Source: Streptomyces sp. NBC_01689 (GTDB lineage: Bacteria > Actinomycetota > Actinomycetes > Streptomycetales > Streptomycetaceae). Taken from it: a DNA stretch of 64,000 bases. This document shows positions 42,077-51,195 of the stretch, one piece after another (the stretch's first letter is position 1; each line of letters opens with the position of its first letter). The position numbers and the translations under genes are program-made. The notes under the pieces were generated by a model. It saw only the letters and a list, made by a program, of their open reading frames with translations. It did not search any database and had not been told where the DNA came from. Location of the stretch: assembly GCF_036250675.1 (NCBI RefSeq), contig NZ_CP109592.1, positions 5,704,001 to 5,768,000 on the forward strand, given 5' to 3'.

Positions 42077-43801
42077 TCAGAACGAGAAGGGGAGATAGCA
42101 GGCGGCCGCCAGGATCAGCGCGCCCCAGCCCAGCAGGGCGGGCCTGCGGTACCAGGCGTCGTCGCCCGCGGCGGCCGGCTCGGCGGTGCCCGGGGAGCGA
42201 GTGCCGTAGACCAGGCCCTGGAGGTCCTCCGCCGGTTTGGGCGCGGTGAAGAGGGAGACCGCGACCATCACCACCGCGCCGGCCACGAAGCCCGCGATCG
42301 CCGACACGAAGTTCGCGCCCTGGTCGGAGGGGATGCCGATGATGCCCTGCTTGTAGATGACGAAGTAGTTGACCATCGCGGCGGTGGTGCCCGCGAGCAG
42401 TCCCCAGAACCCCGACTTCACGGACGCCCGCTTCCAGAACATGCCGACGATGAAGACCACGAACATCGGCACGTTGAAGAAGGAGAAGAGCGTCTGGAGG
42501 TAACTCATGATGTTGGAGAAGGACGACGCCAGGAAGGCCGTCCCGATCGACGCGAGGACGCCGATCACCGTGATCATGCGGCCGAAGCGGATGTAGTAGG
42601 CGTCCTCACGGTCTCTGACCACGTACTTCGCCCAGATGTCGGTGGTGAACACGGTGTTGAAGGACGACACGTTGGCCGCCATGCCCGCCATGAAGGCCGC
42701 GAGCAGACCGGTCACGGCGATGCCGAGCACACCGTTGGGCAGCAGTTCCTGCATCAGGTAGGGAATCGCGTCGTTGTACTGCAGGTCCGAGCCGCTCGTG
42801 CCGATCTTGGGGACCAGTACGGCCGCCACCAGTCCCGGGATCATCACCAGGAAGACGATGAAGATCTTCGGGTACGCGGCGATGAGCGGGGTGCGCCGGG
42901 CCGCGCTCAGGTTCTTGGCCGACAGCGCGCGCTGTACCTCCGCGAAGTTCGTCGTCCAGTAGCCGAAGGAGAGCACGAAGCCGAGGCCGAGCACGATGGT
43001 CAGCCAGTTGGCGCCGAGCGGGTTGTCGCTGCCGATGCCGGTGCCGCCCCACGCGGTGGTGAAGTTCGCGCCGTGGGACCGGTCGAGGGAGTCCGTCAGA
43101 CCGTTCCAGCCGCCGACCCGGTGCAGGCCGAGCACCGCGATCGGGATCAGCGCGGCGAGGATGACGAAGAACTGCAGCACCTCGTTGTAGATCGCGGACG
43201 ACAGGCCGCCGAGCGTGATGTACGCGAGGACGAAGAAGCCGGCGACCACGATCGCCACCCACTGCGGCCAGCCGAGCAGCGCCTCGACGACGATCGCGAG
43301 CGAGTAGAGGTTCACCCCCGCGATGAGGATCGCCGCGAAGGCGAACAGGATCGAACTCAGCAGGTGTGCCCATTTGTCGAAACGCAGCAGCAGGAACTCG
43401 GGGACCGAGCGGACCTTCGAGCCGTAGTAGAACGGCATCATCACCAGGCCGAGGAAGACCATGGCGGGGATGGCGCCGATCCAGTACCAGTGCACGGTGT
43501 AGACGCCGTACTGCGCGCTGTTCGCGGCCATGCCCAGGATCTCGGTGGCGCCCAGGTTGGCCGAGATGAACGCGAGGCCGGTGACCCAGGCGGGGAGTGA
43601 GCGTCCGGACAGGAAGAAGTCGAGGCTGGTCCTGACCGAGCGCTTCGCGGCGAAGCCGATGCCGAGGACGACGGCGAAGTAGATCCCGAGGATCGTGTAG
43701 TCGAGCCCGTTGGTGGGGAGCCGGAGCCCTTCGGCCAGTCGGACGGTGGAGCCGGCGGCCAGGCGGAGGGTCCCGTCGGCCAGGTAGGTGGGGGTAGGCA
43801 T
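42077..43801 (-). CDS. Sodium:solute symporter (SSS/SGLT family), probably a sugar transporter
   Basis: 574 residues, about 13-14 TM helices of the LeuT fold. SSS hallmarks: FFLSGRSLPAWVTGLAFISANLGATEILGMAANSA near the start (the conserved second helix), YITLGGLSSAIYNEVLQFF, and LLAAFMAGMAANVSSFNTVFTTD. It is divergent from galTEK, with a shared 161-bp regulatory region, so galactose or a galactoside is the likely substrate. Confidence 0.92.
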   Translation of the reverse strand: MPTPTYLADGTLRLAAGSTVRLAEGLRLPTNGLDYTILGIYFAVVLGIGFAAKRSVRTSLDFFLSGRSLPAWVTGLAFISANLGATEILGMAANSAQYGVYTVHWYWIGAIPAMVFLGLVMMPFYYGSKVRSVPEFLLLRFDKWAHLLSSILFAFAAILIAGVNLYSLAIVVEALLGWPQWVAIVVAGFFVLAYITLGGLSSAIYNEVLQFFVILAALIPIAVLGLHRVGGWNGLTDSLDRSHGANFTTAWGGTGIGSDNPLGANWLTIVLGLGFVLSFGYWTTNFAEVQRALSAKNLSAARRTPLIAAYPKIFIVFLVMIPGLVAAVLVPKIGTSGSDLQYNDAIPYLMQELLPNGVLGIAVTGLLAAFMAGMAANVSSFNTVFTTDIWAKYVVRDREDAYYIRFGRMITVIGVLASIGTAFLASSFSNIMSYLQTLFSFFNVPMFVVFIVGMFWKRASVKSGFWGLLAGTTAAMVNYFVIYKQGIIGIPSDQGANFVSAIAGFVAGAVVMVAVSLFTAPKPAEDLQGLVYGTRSPGTAEPAAAGDDAWYRRPALLGWGALILAAACYLPFSF

Positions 43802-43962
43802 GCCGGTATCTATGCCCCGTGCGCCCCACGGGCCGCCCTAGCTTCACAGAGACCCCCCAAACCCGCACAGGCATTGACGTTACTGTTGCATTGTGATTTG
43901 TTGTGTTGGGTTCTGTTGGATGGCTTTGCTGGTTCGAAGCGGTGTGGATGAGGAGTCCAGCG
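43802..43962. promoter_or_regulatory. Divergent gal / symporter regulatory region
   Basis: 161 bp. AT-rich for this genome, with TTGACG near 43873 and repeated TGTTG/TTGTG words (43880-43920) that resemble direct-repeat operators described for the Streptomyces galactose-inducible galP1 promoter. Exact hexamers cannot be fixed by eye. Confidence 0.5.
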
Positions 43963-45051
43963 GTGAAGAAGACCTCGACCCGGCTTGCCGACGGTCGTGA
44001 GCTGATCTACTACGACTCGGCCGACGACACGGTGCGCGACGCGGTGGACCGCCGCCCGCTGGAGCCGACCGTCACCAGCTCCCAGGTGCGGCGTGACCCG
44101 CTCCTCGGCGACGCGGTGGCGATCGCCTCGCACCGCCAGGGCCGCACCTACCACCCGCCGGCCGACGAATGCCCCCTGTGTCCCTCCCAGGGCGACCGGC
44201 TGAGCGAGATCCCCGACTCCTCGTACGACGTCGTGGTCTTCGAGAATCGTTTCCCCTCCCTGGCCGGCGACTCCGGCCGGTGCGAGGTCGTCTGCTTCAC
44301 CTCCGACCACGACTCGTCCTTCGCCGACCTGACCGAGGAGCAGGCGGGACTCGTCCTGGAGGCCTGGACCGACCGGACGGCGGAGCTGTCCCATCTCTCC
44401 TCCGTCGAACAGGTCTTCTGTTTCGAGAACCGCGGTGCCGAGATCGGGGTGACGCTCGGCCACCCGCACGGGCAGATCTACGCCTACCCGTTCACCACCC
44501 CGCGGACGGCGCTGATGCTGCGCTCGCTGGCCACGCACAAGGAGGCGACCGGCGGCGGCAACCTCTTCGACGAGGTCGTCGCGCGCGAGCTCGCCGAGGG
44601 CGAGCGGATCGTCCTGGAGACCGAGCACTGGGTCGCCTTCGTGCCGTACGCCGCGCACTGGCCCTACGAGGTCCATCTCTACCCCCGGCACCGGGTGCCC
44701 GACCTGCTCGCCCTCGGGGAGGACGCGCGCGGGGAGTTCCCCCGGGTCTATCTGGAACTCCTCAGGCGCTTCGACCGGATCTTCGACGGGCCGGCCGGTG
44801 AGAAGGAAGGCGCGGGGGAGCCTCCGACCCCGTACATCGCCGCCTGGCACCAGGCCCCGTTCGGCGCGCTGGAGGAGTTCGAGGGCGTCAACCGTGACGA
44901 TTTCGCGCTCCACCTCGAGCTTTTCACCATTCGCCGCACTTCCGGCAAGCTGAAGTTCCTCGCGGGTTCCGAGTCCGGCATGAGTGTGTTCATCAACGAC
45001 GTGCCGCCGGAGGCCGCGGCTCAGCGACTGCGAGAGGTAGCGAGTACATGA
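43963..45051 (+). CDS. galT: Galactose-1-phosphate uridylyltransferase
   Basis: 362 residues from GTG 43963, with AGGAG seven bases upstream inside GATGAGGAGTCC. Zinc Cys pair [20 protein letters not shown]; the catalytic HIT-type motif [12 protein letters not shown] with nucleophilic His. Transfers UMP between UDP-glucose and galactose-1-phosphate in the Leloir pathway. ATGA overlap with galE. Confidence 0.95.
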   Translation: MKKTSTRLADGRELIYYDSADDTVRDAVDRRPLEPTVTSSQVRRDPLLGDAVAIASHRQGRTYHPPADECPLCPSQGDRLSEIPDSSYDVVVFENRFPSLAGDSGRCEVVCFTSDHDSSFADLTEEQAGLVLEAWTDRTAELSHLSSVEQVFCFENRGAEIGVTLGHPHGQIYAYPFTTPRTALMLRSLATHKEATGGGNLFDEVVARELAEGERIVLETEHWVAFVPYAAHWPYEVHLYPRHRVPDLLALGEDARGEFPRVYLELLRRFDRIFDGPAGEKEGAGEPPTPYIAAWHQAPFGALEEFEGVNRDDFALHLELFTIRRTSGKLKFLAGSESGMSVFINDVPPEAAAQRLREVAST

Positions 45052-46016
45052 GTGGGAAGTACCTGGTCACCGGTGGCGCCGGATATGTCGGCAGTGTGGT
45101 CGCGCAGCACCTGATCGAAGCCGGCCACGAGGTCACCGTCCTGGACAACCTGTCGACCGGCTTCCGCGAGGGCGTCCCGGCCGAGGCCTCCTTCATCGAG
45201 GGCGACATCCGCGACGCCGCCAAGTGGCTGGACGCCTCGTACGACGCCGTCCTGCACTTCGCCGCGTTCTCGCAGGTCGGCGAGTCCGTGGTGAAGCCCG
45301 AGAAGTACTGGGACAACAACGTCGGCGGCACCATGGCGCTGCTCGCGGCCATGCGCGAGGCGGGCGTGCGCCGGCTGGTCTTCTCCTCGACCGCCGCCAC
45401 GTACGGCGAGCCGGAGACCACCCCCATCGTCGAGACCTCGCCGACCAGGCCCACCAACCCCTACGGCGCCTCCAAGCTCGCCGTCGACCACATGATCACC
45501 GGAGAGGCCGCGGCCCACGGGCTGGGCGCGGTGTCGCTGCGGTACTTCAACGTGGCGGGCGCCTACGGCGCGCAGGGCGAGCGGCACGACCCCGAGTCGC
45601 ACCTGATCCCGCTGGTGCTCCAGGTCGCGCAGGGGCGCCGCGAGGCGATCTCCGTCTACGGCGACGACTACCCGACGCCGGACGGCACCTGCATCCGCGA
45701 CTACATCCACGTCGCGGACCTCGCGGACGCCCATCTGCTGGCGCTGAAGGCCGCCGTCCCGGGGGAACACCTCATCTGCAACCTCGGCAACGGCAACGGG
45801 TTCTCGGTCCGCGAGGTCGTCGAGACCGTCCGCCGGGTGACCGGGCACCCGATCCCCGAGGTCATGGCGGAGCGCCGCGCCGGGGACCCCGCGGTACTGG
45901 TCGCCTCCGCGGAGACCGCGCGCGAGCGGCTCGGCTGGAACCCGTCGCGCTCGGACCTCGCCGGAATCGTCGCGGACGCGTGGGCGTTCGCGCAGAACAT
46001 CGCAAGGGAGCAGTAG
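45048..46016 (+). CDS. galE: UDP-glucose 4-epimerase
   Basis: 322 residues. Rossmann NAD motif GGAGYVGS near residue 7; [13 protein letters not shown]; catalytic Ser/Tyr/Lys region (SSTAATYG and [11 protein letters not shown] with YxxxK); YFNVAGAYG. Middle gene of the gal operon, coupled to galT by overlap; galK starts one base after its stop. Confidence 0.95.
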   Translation: MSGKYLVTGGAGYVGSVVAQHLIEAGHEVTVLDNLSTGFREGVPAEASFIEGDIRDAAKWLDASYDAVLHFAAFSQVGESVVKPEKYWDNNVGGTMALLAAMREAGVRRLVFSSTAATYGEPETTPIVETSPTRPTNPYGASKLAVDHMITGEAAAHGLGAVSLRYFNVAGAYGAQGERHDPESHLIPLVLQVAQGRREAISVYGDDYPTPDGTCIRDYIHVADLADAHLLALKAAVPGEHLICNLGNGNGFSVREVVETVRRVTGHPIPEVMAERRAGDPAVLVASAETARERLGWNPSRSDLAGIVADAWAFAQNIAREQ

Positions 46017-47159
46017 GTGGGGGTTCGCGAGGGCTTCGAGGAGCTGTACGGTGCCGCGCCCGAGGGCGTCTGGGCGGCGCCCGGCCGGGTCAACCTGATC
46101 GGCGAGTACACGGACTTCAACGAGGGGTTCGTGATGCCCCTCGCGCTGCCGCACACCGCGGTCGCCGCGGTGTCGCGCCGCGACGACGGGGTGCTGCGGC
46201 TGCACTCGGCCGACATCGAGGGACCGGTCGTCGAGCTGCGTGTCGACGAGCTGGCGCCGCTGACGAACACCAGCTGGGCCGCGTACCCGGCGGGTGTGGT
46301 GTGGGCGCTGCGCGAGGCAGGGCACGCGGTGACGGGTGCCGACGTGCACCTCGCCTCGACCGTGCCCACCGGCGCGGGGCTGTCCTCCTCGGCCGCCCTG
46401 GAGGTCGTCGTCGCGCTCGCCCTCGACGACCTCTACGGACTCGGGCTCACCCGGCCCGAGCTGGCCCGCCTCGCGCAGCGCGCCGAGAACGACTTCGTCG
46501 GCGTGCCGTGCGGGATCATGGACCAGACGGCGTCGGCGTGCAGCACCGAGGGACATGCGCTGCACCTGGACTGCCGGGATCTGTCGATCCGGCAGATCCC
46601 CTTCGACCTGGCCTCCCAGGGCCTGGAGCTGCTGGTCGTCGACACCCGGGTGAAGCACGCCCTGGGCGACGGGGCGTACGCCGAGCGGCGTGAAGGGTGC
46701 GAGGAGGGCGCGCGGCAGCTGGGGGTCTCCCATCTGCGGGACGTCCGTCACGAGGAGCTCGACGCGGCGCTCGCGCGGTTGTCCGACGAGCGGGTGCGCC
46801 GGTACGTGCGCCATGTCGTCTCCGACGACCACCGGGTGGAGCGGGTGGTCGCGCTGCTGGACGCGGGGGACGTGCGGGCCATCGGTCCGGTCCTCACGGA
46901 CGGGCACGCCTCGCTCCGGGACGATCTGCGGATCTCCTGCGAGGAGTTGGACCTGGCCGTCGCCACGGCGAACGCCGCGGGGGCGCTGGGGGCGCGGATG
47001 ACGGGCGGTGGCTTCGGGGGCTCGGCGATCGTGCTGGTCGAGTCGGCCGACGTGGACTCCGTCGGCAAGGCGGTGGCGGAGGCGTTCGCGGAGGCCGGGT
47101 ACACCGCGCCGCGGGTGTTCCCGGCGGTGCCTTCGGCGGGCGCACGCCGACTGCGCTGA
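46017..47159 (+). CDS. galK: Galactokinase
   Basis: 380 residues from GTG 46017 with AAGGGAGC upstream in galE. Signature APGRVNLIGEYTDFNEGFVMP near residues 21-41; GHMP loop PTGAGLSSSAALEVVVALAL; VPCGIMDQTASA; C-terminal GARMTGGGFGGSAI. Phosphorylates galactose. Confidence 0.95.
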   Translation: MGVREGFEELYGAAPEGVWAAPGRVNLIGEYTDFNEGFVMPLALPHTAVAAVSRRDDGVLRLHSADIEGPVVELRVDELAPLTNTSWAAYPAGVVWALREAGHAVTGADVHLASTVPTGAGLSSSAALEVVVALALDDLYGLGLTRPELARLAQRAENDFVGVPCGIMDQTASACSTEGHALHLDCRDLSIRQIPFDLASQGLELLVVDTRVKHALGDGAYAERREGCEEGARQLGVSHLRDVRHEELDAALARLSDERVRRYVRHVVSDDHRVERVVALLDAGDVRAIGPVLTDGHASLRDDLRISCEELDLAVATANAAGALGARMTGGGFGGSAIVLVESADVDSVGKAVAEAFAEAGYTAPRVFPAVPSAGARRLR

Positions 47160-47198
47160 CCCGCGTTCTTCTCGCCCCCGCCGGCGGGACGCGGCAGG

Positions 47199-47642
47199 TC
47201 AGCGCAGCTGTTTCGTCAGCGTGTACTCCGTGGTCCCGGGCGGATAGTCCGGGACCACGCACACCACCTCGTACCCCCGCTTCCGGTAGAACCCGGGCGC
47301 CTGGAAGTCCCACGTCTCCAGCCGCGAGGCACGGCAGCCGCGCTCCTCCCGCGCCACCCGCTCGCCCTCCGCGAGGAGCCGGGAACCGAGCCCGGAACCC
47401 CGGTGGAGGTCGGCCACCCACAGATAGGTGACGTGCAGCCACGTCGTCCATGTGTGCCCGACGAGCCCGCCCGCGAGGTCACCGGCGGAGTCCATGGCCC
47501 AGACGTGGAGCGGGAGTTCGCGTTCGGCGGGGGTCCCGCGCAGCGCGCGCAGGACGGGAGACGCCGCCGTATTGGTGTCGAGCAGCCGGCGGCGGAGCAG
47601 TTCGCGCCGGCCTTTGTCGACTTCCGTCTCCAAGCGAAACAT
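47199..47642 (-). CDS. GNAT family N-acetyltransferase
   Basis: 147 residues from ATG 47642 (AGGGTGAG upstream). Motif A of GNAT acetyl-CoA binding is LWVADLHRGSGLGSRLLAEGERVAREERGC (R-x-x-G-x-G/S); later ETWDFQAPGFYRKRGYEVV. Convergent with galK. Substrate unknown. Confidence 0.85.
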   Translation of the reverse strand: MFRLETEVDKGRRELLRRRLLDTNTAASPVLRALRGTPAERELPLHVWAMDSAGDLAGGLVGHTWTTWLHVTYLWVADLHRGSGLGSRLLAEGERVAREERGCRASRLETWDFQAPGFYRKRGYEVVCVVPDYPPGTTEYTLTKQLR

Positions 47643-47944
47643 ACGACTCACCCTAAACGCCCCGGCCAATCAGTTCTGCAAATCACCTTCCGCTCCCGGC
47701 CCCCGGCCGTACTCTGATGGACAGCGCCGGTGGGGGCCGGTGCTGATCAGGGGGCGAGACAGCCGGGTACGACACCCGGAGTGGGGGTAGCACTTCCAGC
47801 ACGGCGGCGGCCGTGCGGCTGCGGCGCCCCGATCTCCGAGCCGGAGACCGGTTCGGGGTTCTCTCCGGGTGTCGTGCCTGCGCGGGTCGTCCCCCGACAA
47901 TGGGGTATCCCCTGCTCCTCGGGAGCGTGGGGAAGGGGGTTTCT
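47643..47944. promoter_or_regulatory. 302-bp region with a 13-bp inverted repeat upstream of a LuxR regulator
   Basis: ACGACACCCGGAG (47769-47781) and CTCCGGGTGTCGT (47863-47875) are perfect inverses separated by 81 bases. They could form a DNA loop with two bound dimers, or a long-range RNA stem. No gene is convincing in this interval. Confidence 0.4.
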
Positions 47945-48712
47945 GTGGTTCGCATCCGAGTTCTGGTCGTCGACGATCACCGCATCTTCGCCGAGTCGCT
48001 CGCCGCGGCTCTGGCCGCCGAGCCCGATGTCGAGGTGTCCGCGGCCGGCAGTGGCCCGGCCGCGCTGCGCTGCCTGGAACGGGCGGCGGTGGAGGGCCGC
48101 CGGTTCGACGTGCTGCTCGTCGACGCCGACCTCGGCGGGAACGTGCCGGGCGTGCGGCCGGCCGTGCCGGTGCAGGAGAGCAACGAGGACGGGCTGGTCG
48201 ACGGCATCTCGCTGGTCGCGGGCGTCCGCGCCGGTCAGCCCGGCGTGCGCATCGTCGTGCTCGCCGAGAAGGACGATCCGCGGCGGGCCGCCCTCGCCCT
48301 GCAGGCCGGTGCCTCGGGCTGGGTCGCCAAGGACTGCTCCCTGTCGCGGCTCCTCACCGTGATTCGGGGGGTGCTGCGGGACGAGACGCATCTCCCGCCC
48401 GCCCTGCTCACCGGTGTGCTGCGGGAGTTGACGGCCGCGCGCAAGCATCGCACCGAGAGCGAGCGGCTGGTGGAGTCGCTGACGCCGCGGGAGCGGGAGG
48501 TGCTGCGGTGCATGGTGGCGGGGCTGGGGCGCAAGGCCGTCGCCGAACGGCTGTTCCTCTCGCCGCACACCGTCCGGACCCATATGCAGAACGTGCTCGG
48601 GAAGCTGGGCGTGCACTCGACGCTCGCCGCGGTGGCGCTCGCCCGGCGCGCCGGGGTCGGGCCCGTCGACCTAGCCGGGGATGTTGTCGAACGGGGCGGT
48701 CAGCTGGCGTAG
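47945..48712 (+). CDS. LuxR-type response regulator
   Basis: 255 residues from GTG 47945 after GGGAAGGGGG. Receiver domain with DD near the start (VLVVDDHRIFAESL) and the phosphorylation site in VLLVDADLGG; a 25-residue insertion follows (PGVRPAVPVQESNEDGLVDG). C-terminal LuxR helix-turn-helix: LTPREREVLRCMVAGLGRKAV, LFLSPHTVRTHMQNVLGKLGV. No partner kinase next to it. Its 3' end overlaps the convergent MarR gene by 42 bases. Confidence 0.9.
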   Translation: MVRIRVLVVDDHRIFAESLAAALAAEPDVEVSAAGSGPAALRCLERAAVEGRRFDVLLVDADLGGNVPGVRPAVPVQESNEDGLVDGISLVAGVRAGQPGVRIVVLAEKDDPRRAALALQAGASGWVAKDCSLSRLLTVIRGVLRDETHLPPALLTGVLRELTAARKHRTESERLVESLTPREREVLRCMVAGLGRKAVAERLFLSPHTVRTHMQNVLGKLGVHSTLAAVALARRAGVGPVDLAGDVVERGGQLA

Positions 48713-49168
48713 CAGCGAGGCGAGTTCGCCCCGCTGGGCCCTGCTGAGCTCGGCCAGGATCGCGCGCTCCTGGTCGAGGAGCCCGGCCAGCGCCTGGTCC
48801 GCGCGGTCACGGCCCTCGTCGGTGAGGCGGACGAGCACGCCGCGACGGTCGGTCGGGTCGGGGAGCCGCTCCACCAGACCCTTCTGCGTCAGCCGGTCGA
48901 TACGGTTCGTCATCGTGCCGGAGGTGACGAGGGTCTGCGTGAGCAGTTGGCCGGGCGAGAGCTGGTACGGGGATCCGGCGCGCCGCAGCGCGGTCAGGAC
49001 GTCGAACTCCCAGGGCTCCAGGCTGTGCTCGGAGAACGCCAGACGGCGGGCGCGGTCCAGGTGCCGGGCCAGCCTGCTGACCCTGCTGAGTACCTCGAGC
49101 GGTTCCACGTCGAGGTCAGGGCGCTCCCGGCGCCACGCTCCGACCAGCCGATCGACCTCGTCCTCCAT
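48671..49168 (-). CDS. MarR family transcriptional regulator
   Basis: 165 residues from ATG 49168. Winged-helix MarR fold: LEPWEFDVLTALRRAG, LTQTLVTSGTMTNRIDRLTQKGLVERLPDPTDRRGVLVRLTDEG. Divergent from the methyltransferase gene; the region between carries MarR-like symmetrical boxes. Effector not deducible. Confidence 0.9.
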   Translation of the reverse strand: MEDEVDRLVGAWRRERPDLDVEPLEVLSRVSRLARHLDRARRLAFSEHSLEPWEFDVLTALRRAGSPYQLSPGQLLTQTLVTSGTMTNRIDRLTQKGLVERLPDPTDRRGVLVRLTDEGRDRADQALAGLLDQERAILAELSRAQRGELASLLRQLTAPFDNIPG

Positions 49169-49188
49169 GACGATCAGTGTAGTGGTTG

Positions 49189-49236
49189 TGTCGACATGAA
49201 GTCTCTTGATGTGGAGTCTCTTGACGTCGAGATACT
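49189..49236. promoter_or_regulatory. Probable MarR operators between marR and tam
   Basis: The word GTCTCTTGA(T/C)GT repeats at 49201 and 49216 (15-bp step); the second is part of the near-palindrome TCTCTTGACGTCGAGATA (49217-49234). A partial TGTCGACAT precedes them. Typical of MarR dimers repressing a divergent pair. Confidence 0.55.
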
Positions 49237-49301
49237 TGGGTGTGAGGCTGGAGATCCACCCGGACACGATGTCCGTACGCGACTCCCGAGGAGGCCCGCC
49301 C

Positions 49302-50108
49302 ATGCCCGCCACCACCCCCACCTGGGACCCGGGCCAGTACCTGCGTCACGCCGACCACCGCGCCCGCCCCTTCGCCGACCTCCTCGCCCGGGTCCCCGGA
49401 CTGCCGCGCGACCCGGCCCGCATCGCCGACCTCGGCTGCGGCCCCGGGAACGTGACGGCCGGGCTGGCCGAGCGCTGGCCCACCGCGCGGATCACCGGCC
49501 TGGACAGCTCCCCGGAGATGCTGGCGCGGGCCGCGGCGCTCGCGGGCCCCACCCCGGGCGGCGGCCGCCTGGACTTCGCCCCCGCGGACGCCGGGACCTG
49601 GACGCCCGAGGAGCCGTACGACCTGGTCATCAGCAACGCGACCCTGCAGTGGGTGCCCGGCCACGTCACCCGCTTCCCCGACTGGGTGGCGGGCCTCGCC
49701 CCCGGCGGCACCTTCGCCTTCCAGGTCCCCGGCAACTTCGACGCCCCGAGCCACCGGCTGATGCGCGAACTCGCCCACTCCCCGCGCTGGAAGGACCGGC
49801 TGGCCGGTTCGCTGCGCCACGACGACGCCGTGCACACCCCGGCCGTCTACCTGGAGCAGCTCACCGCCCTCGGCTGCGCGGCCGACGTCTGGGAGACGAC
49901 GTACCTGCACCTCCTCCAGGGCGAGGACCCCGTCCTCGACTGGGTGAAGGGGACCGGGCTGCGGCCGGTCCTCACCGAGCTGGGGGCGGACGCGGCGGAC
50001 TTCGTCGCCGAGTACCGGGACGCGCTCCGCGAGGCGTATCCGGCGACCGGGCACGGCACCGTGTTCCCGTTCCGCAGGATCTTCGCCGTCGCGCGGAAGG
50101 CGGTCTGA
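49302..50108 (+). CDS. tam: Trans-aconitate 2-methyltransferase-like SAM methyltransferase
   Basis: 268 residues from ATG 49302 with CGAGGAGG upstream. Start WDPGQYLRHADHRARPFADLLARV is typical of Tam; SAM motif I IADLGCGPGNVTAGLAERWP; GLDSSPEML; and SNATLQWVPGHVTRFPDWV. It methylates trans-aconitate to relieve aconitase inhibition. Adjacent MarR is a likely regulator. Confidence 0.88.
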   Translation: MPATTPTWDPGQYLRHADHRARPFADLLARVPGLPRDPARIADLGCGPGNVTAGLAERWPTARITGLDSSPEMLARAAALAGPTPGGGRLDFAPADAGTWTPEEPYDLVISNATLQWVPGHVTRFPDWVAGLAPGGTFAFQVPGNFDAPSHRLMRELAHSPRWKDRLAGSLRHDDAVHTPAVYLEQLTALGCAADVWETTYLHLLQGEDPVLDWVKGTGLRPVLTELGADAADFVAEYRDALREAYPATGHGTVFPFRRIFAVARKAV

Positions 50109-50110
50109 GC

Positions 50111-50518
50111 GTGCTCGTCGCCGTCGACCACGTCCAGCTCGCCGCCCCGCCGGGGTCCGAGGACCTGCTGCGCCGCTTCTACACCGGCGCCCTCGGGATG
50201 ACGGAGATCCCCAAACCGCCCGTCCTGGCCGCGCGCGGCGGCTGCTGGTTCCGGGCGGGAGCCGTCCAGCTGCATCTCGGGATCGAGGGCGCGGGGGGAC
50301 CGGGCGGGTTCCGGCCCGCGAAGAAGGCGCATCCCGGCCTGCGGGTCACGGACATCGAGGCGTTCGCCGCCCGGCTGGCGTCCCGCGGGGCACCGGTCAT
50401 CTGGGACGACGGCCTGCCCGGCCACCGCCGCTTCTACTCCGAGGACCCGGTGGGCAACCGGCTGGAGTTCCTGGAGCCCACCGGCCCCGGGCCCGGCGCC
50501 GTCGGCGGCCCGTCCTAG
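50111..50518 (+). CDS. VOC/glyoxalase superfamily protein
   Basis: 135 residues from GTG 50111, two bases after tam. Beta-alpha-beta-beta-beta modules: VDHVQLAAPPGSEDLLRRFY, then FRAGAVQLHLGIEG, LRVTDIEAFAARLASRGAPV and RRFYSEDPVGNRLEFLEP. Probably a metal-dependent lyase, dioxygenase or binding protein; specific reaction unknown. Stop overlaps the convergent TetR gene by four bases. Confidence 0.85.
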   Translation: MLVAVDHVQLAAPPGSEDLLRRFYTGALGMTEIPKPPVLAARGGCWFRAGAVQLHLGIEGAGGPGGFRPAKKAHPGLRVTDIEAFAARLASRGAPVIWDDGLPGHRRFYSEDPVGNRLEFLEPTGPGPGAVGGPS

Positions 50519-51195
50519 GACTTGCGGTGCCCTATCAGGCGGGGCTTCGGCTCCAGGCCGTCCAGGCCGTGCCAGGCGAGGTTCACCAGATGCGCGGCGA
50601 CCTCGGCCTTGCGGGGCTTGCGGACGTCCAGCCACCACTGGCCGGTCAGCGCGACCATGCCGACCAGCGCCTGGGCGTAGAGCGGGGCGAGCTTGGGGTC
50701 GAAACCGCGGCTCTTGAACTCGCGGCCCAGGATGTCCTCCACCTGGGTGGCGATGTCGGAGATGAGCGAGGCGAAGGAGCCCGTGGACTGAGGGATGGGG
50801 GAGTCGCGGACCAGGATGCGGAAACCGTCCGTGTACTCCTCGATGTAGTCCAGGAGGGCGAACGCGGCCTGCTCGCACAGCTCACGCGGGTGGCCCGCCG
50901 TCAGGGAACCGGTGACCATGTCCAGCAGCCGGCGCATCTCACGGTCCACCACCACCGCGTACAGGCCCTCCTTGCCGCCGAAGTGCTCGTAGACCACCGG
51001 TTTGGAGACGCCCGCCTTGGCGGCGATCTCCTCCACCGACGTGCCCTCGAAACCCTTCGCGGCGAACAGGGTGCGGCCGATCTCCAGCAGCTGCTGACGG
51101 CGCTCGGCACCGGTCATGCGGGTGCGGCGCGCACGCCGCGGCTTTTCGTTGCTGCCTGGGGTGCTGCTGGAGTCGGTCGCCACGCCGTCAATCAT
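50515..51195 (-). CDS. TetR family regulator of the adjacent desaturase
   Basis: 226 residues from ATG 51195, overlapping the desaturase stop (ATGA). TetR helix-turn-helix: GRTLFAAKGFEGTSVEEIAAKAGVSKPVVYEHFGGKEGLYAVVV (about 38-82); all-helical ligand domain after. Cotranscription with a fatty acid desaturase and two TACG-N4-CGTA palindromes in the operon promoter suggest an autoregulated lipid sensor of the DesR/FabR type; inference. Confidence 0.88.
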   Translation of the reverse strand: MIDGVATDSSSTPGSNEKPRRARRTRMTGAERRQQLLEIGRTLFAAKGFEGTSVEEIAAKAGVSKPVVYEHFGGKEGLYAVVVDREMRRLLDMVTGSLTAGHPRELCEQAAFALLDYIEEYTDGFRILVRDSPIPQSTGSFASLISDIATQVEDILGREFKSRGFDPKLAPLYAQALVGMVALTGQWWLDVRKPRKAEVAAHLVNLAWHGLDGLEPKPRLIGHRKS

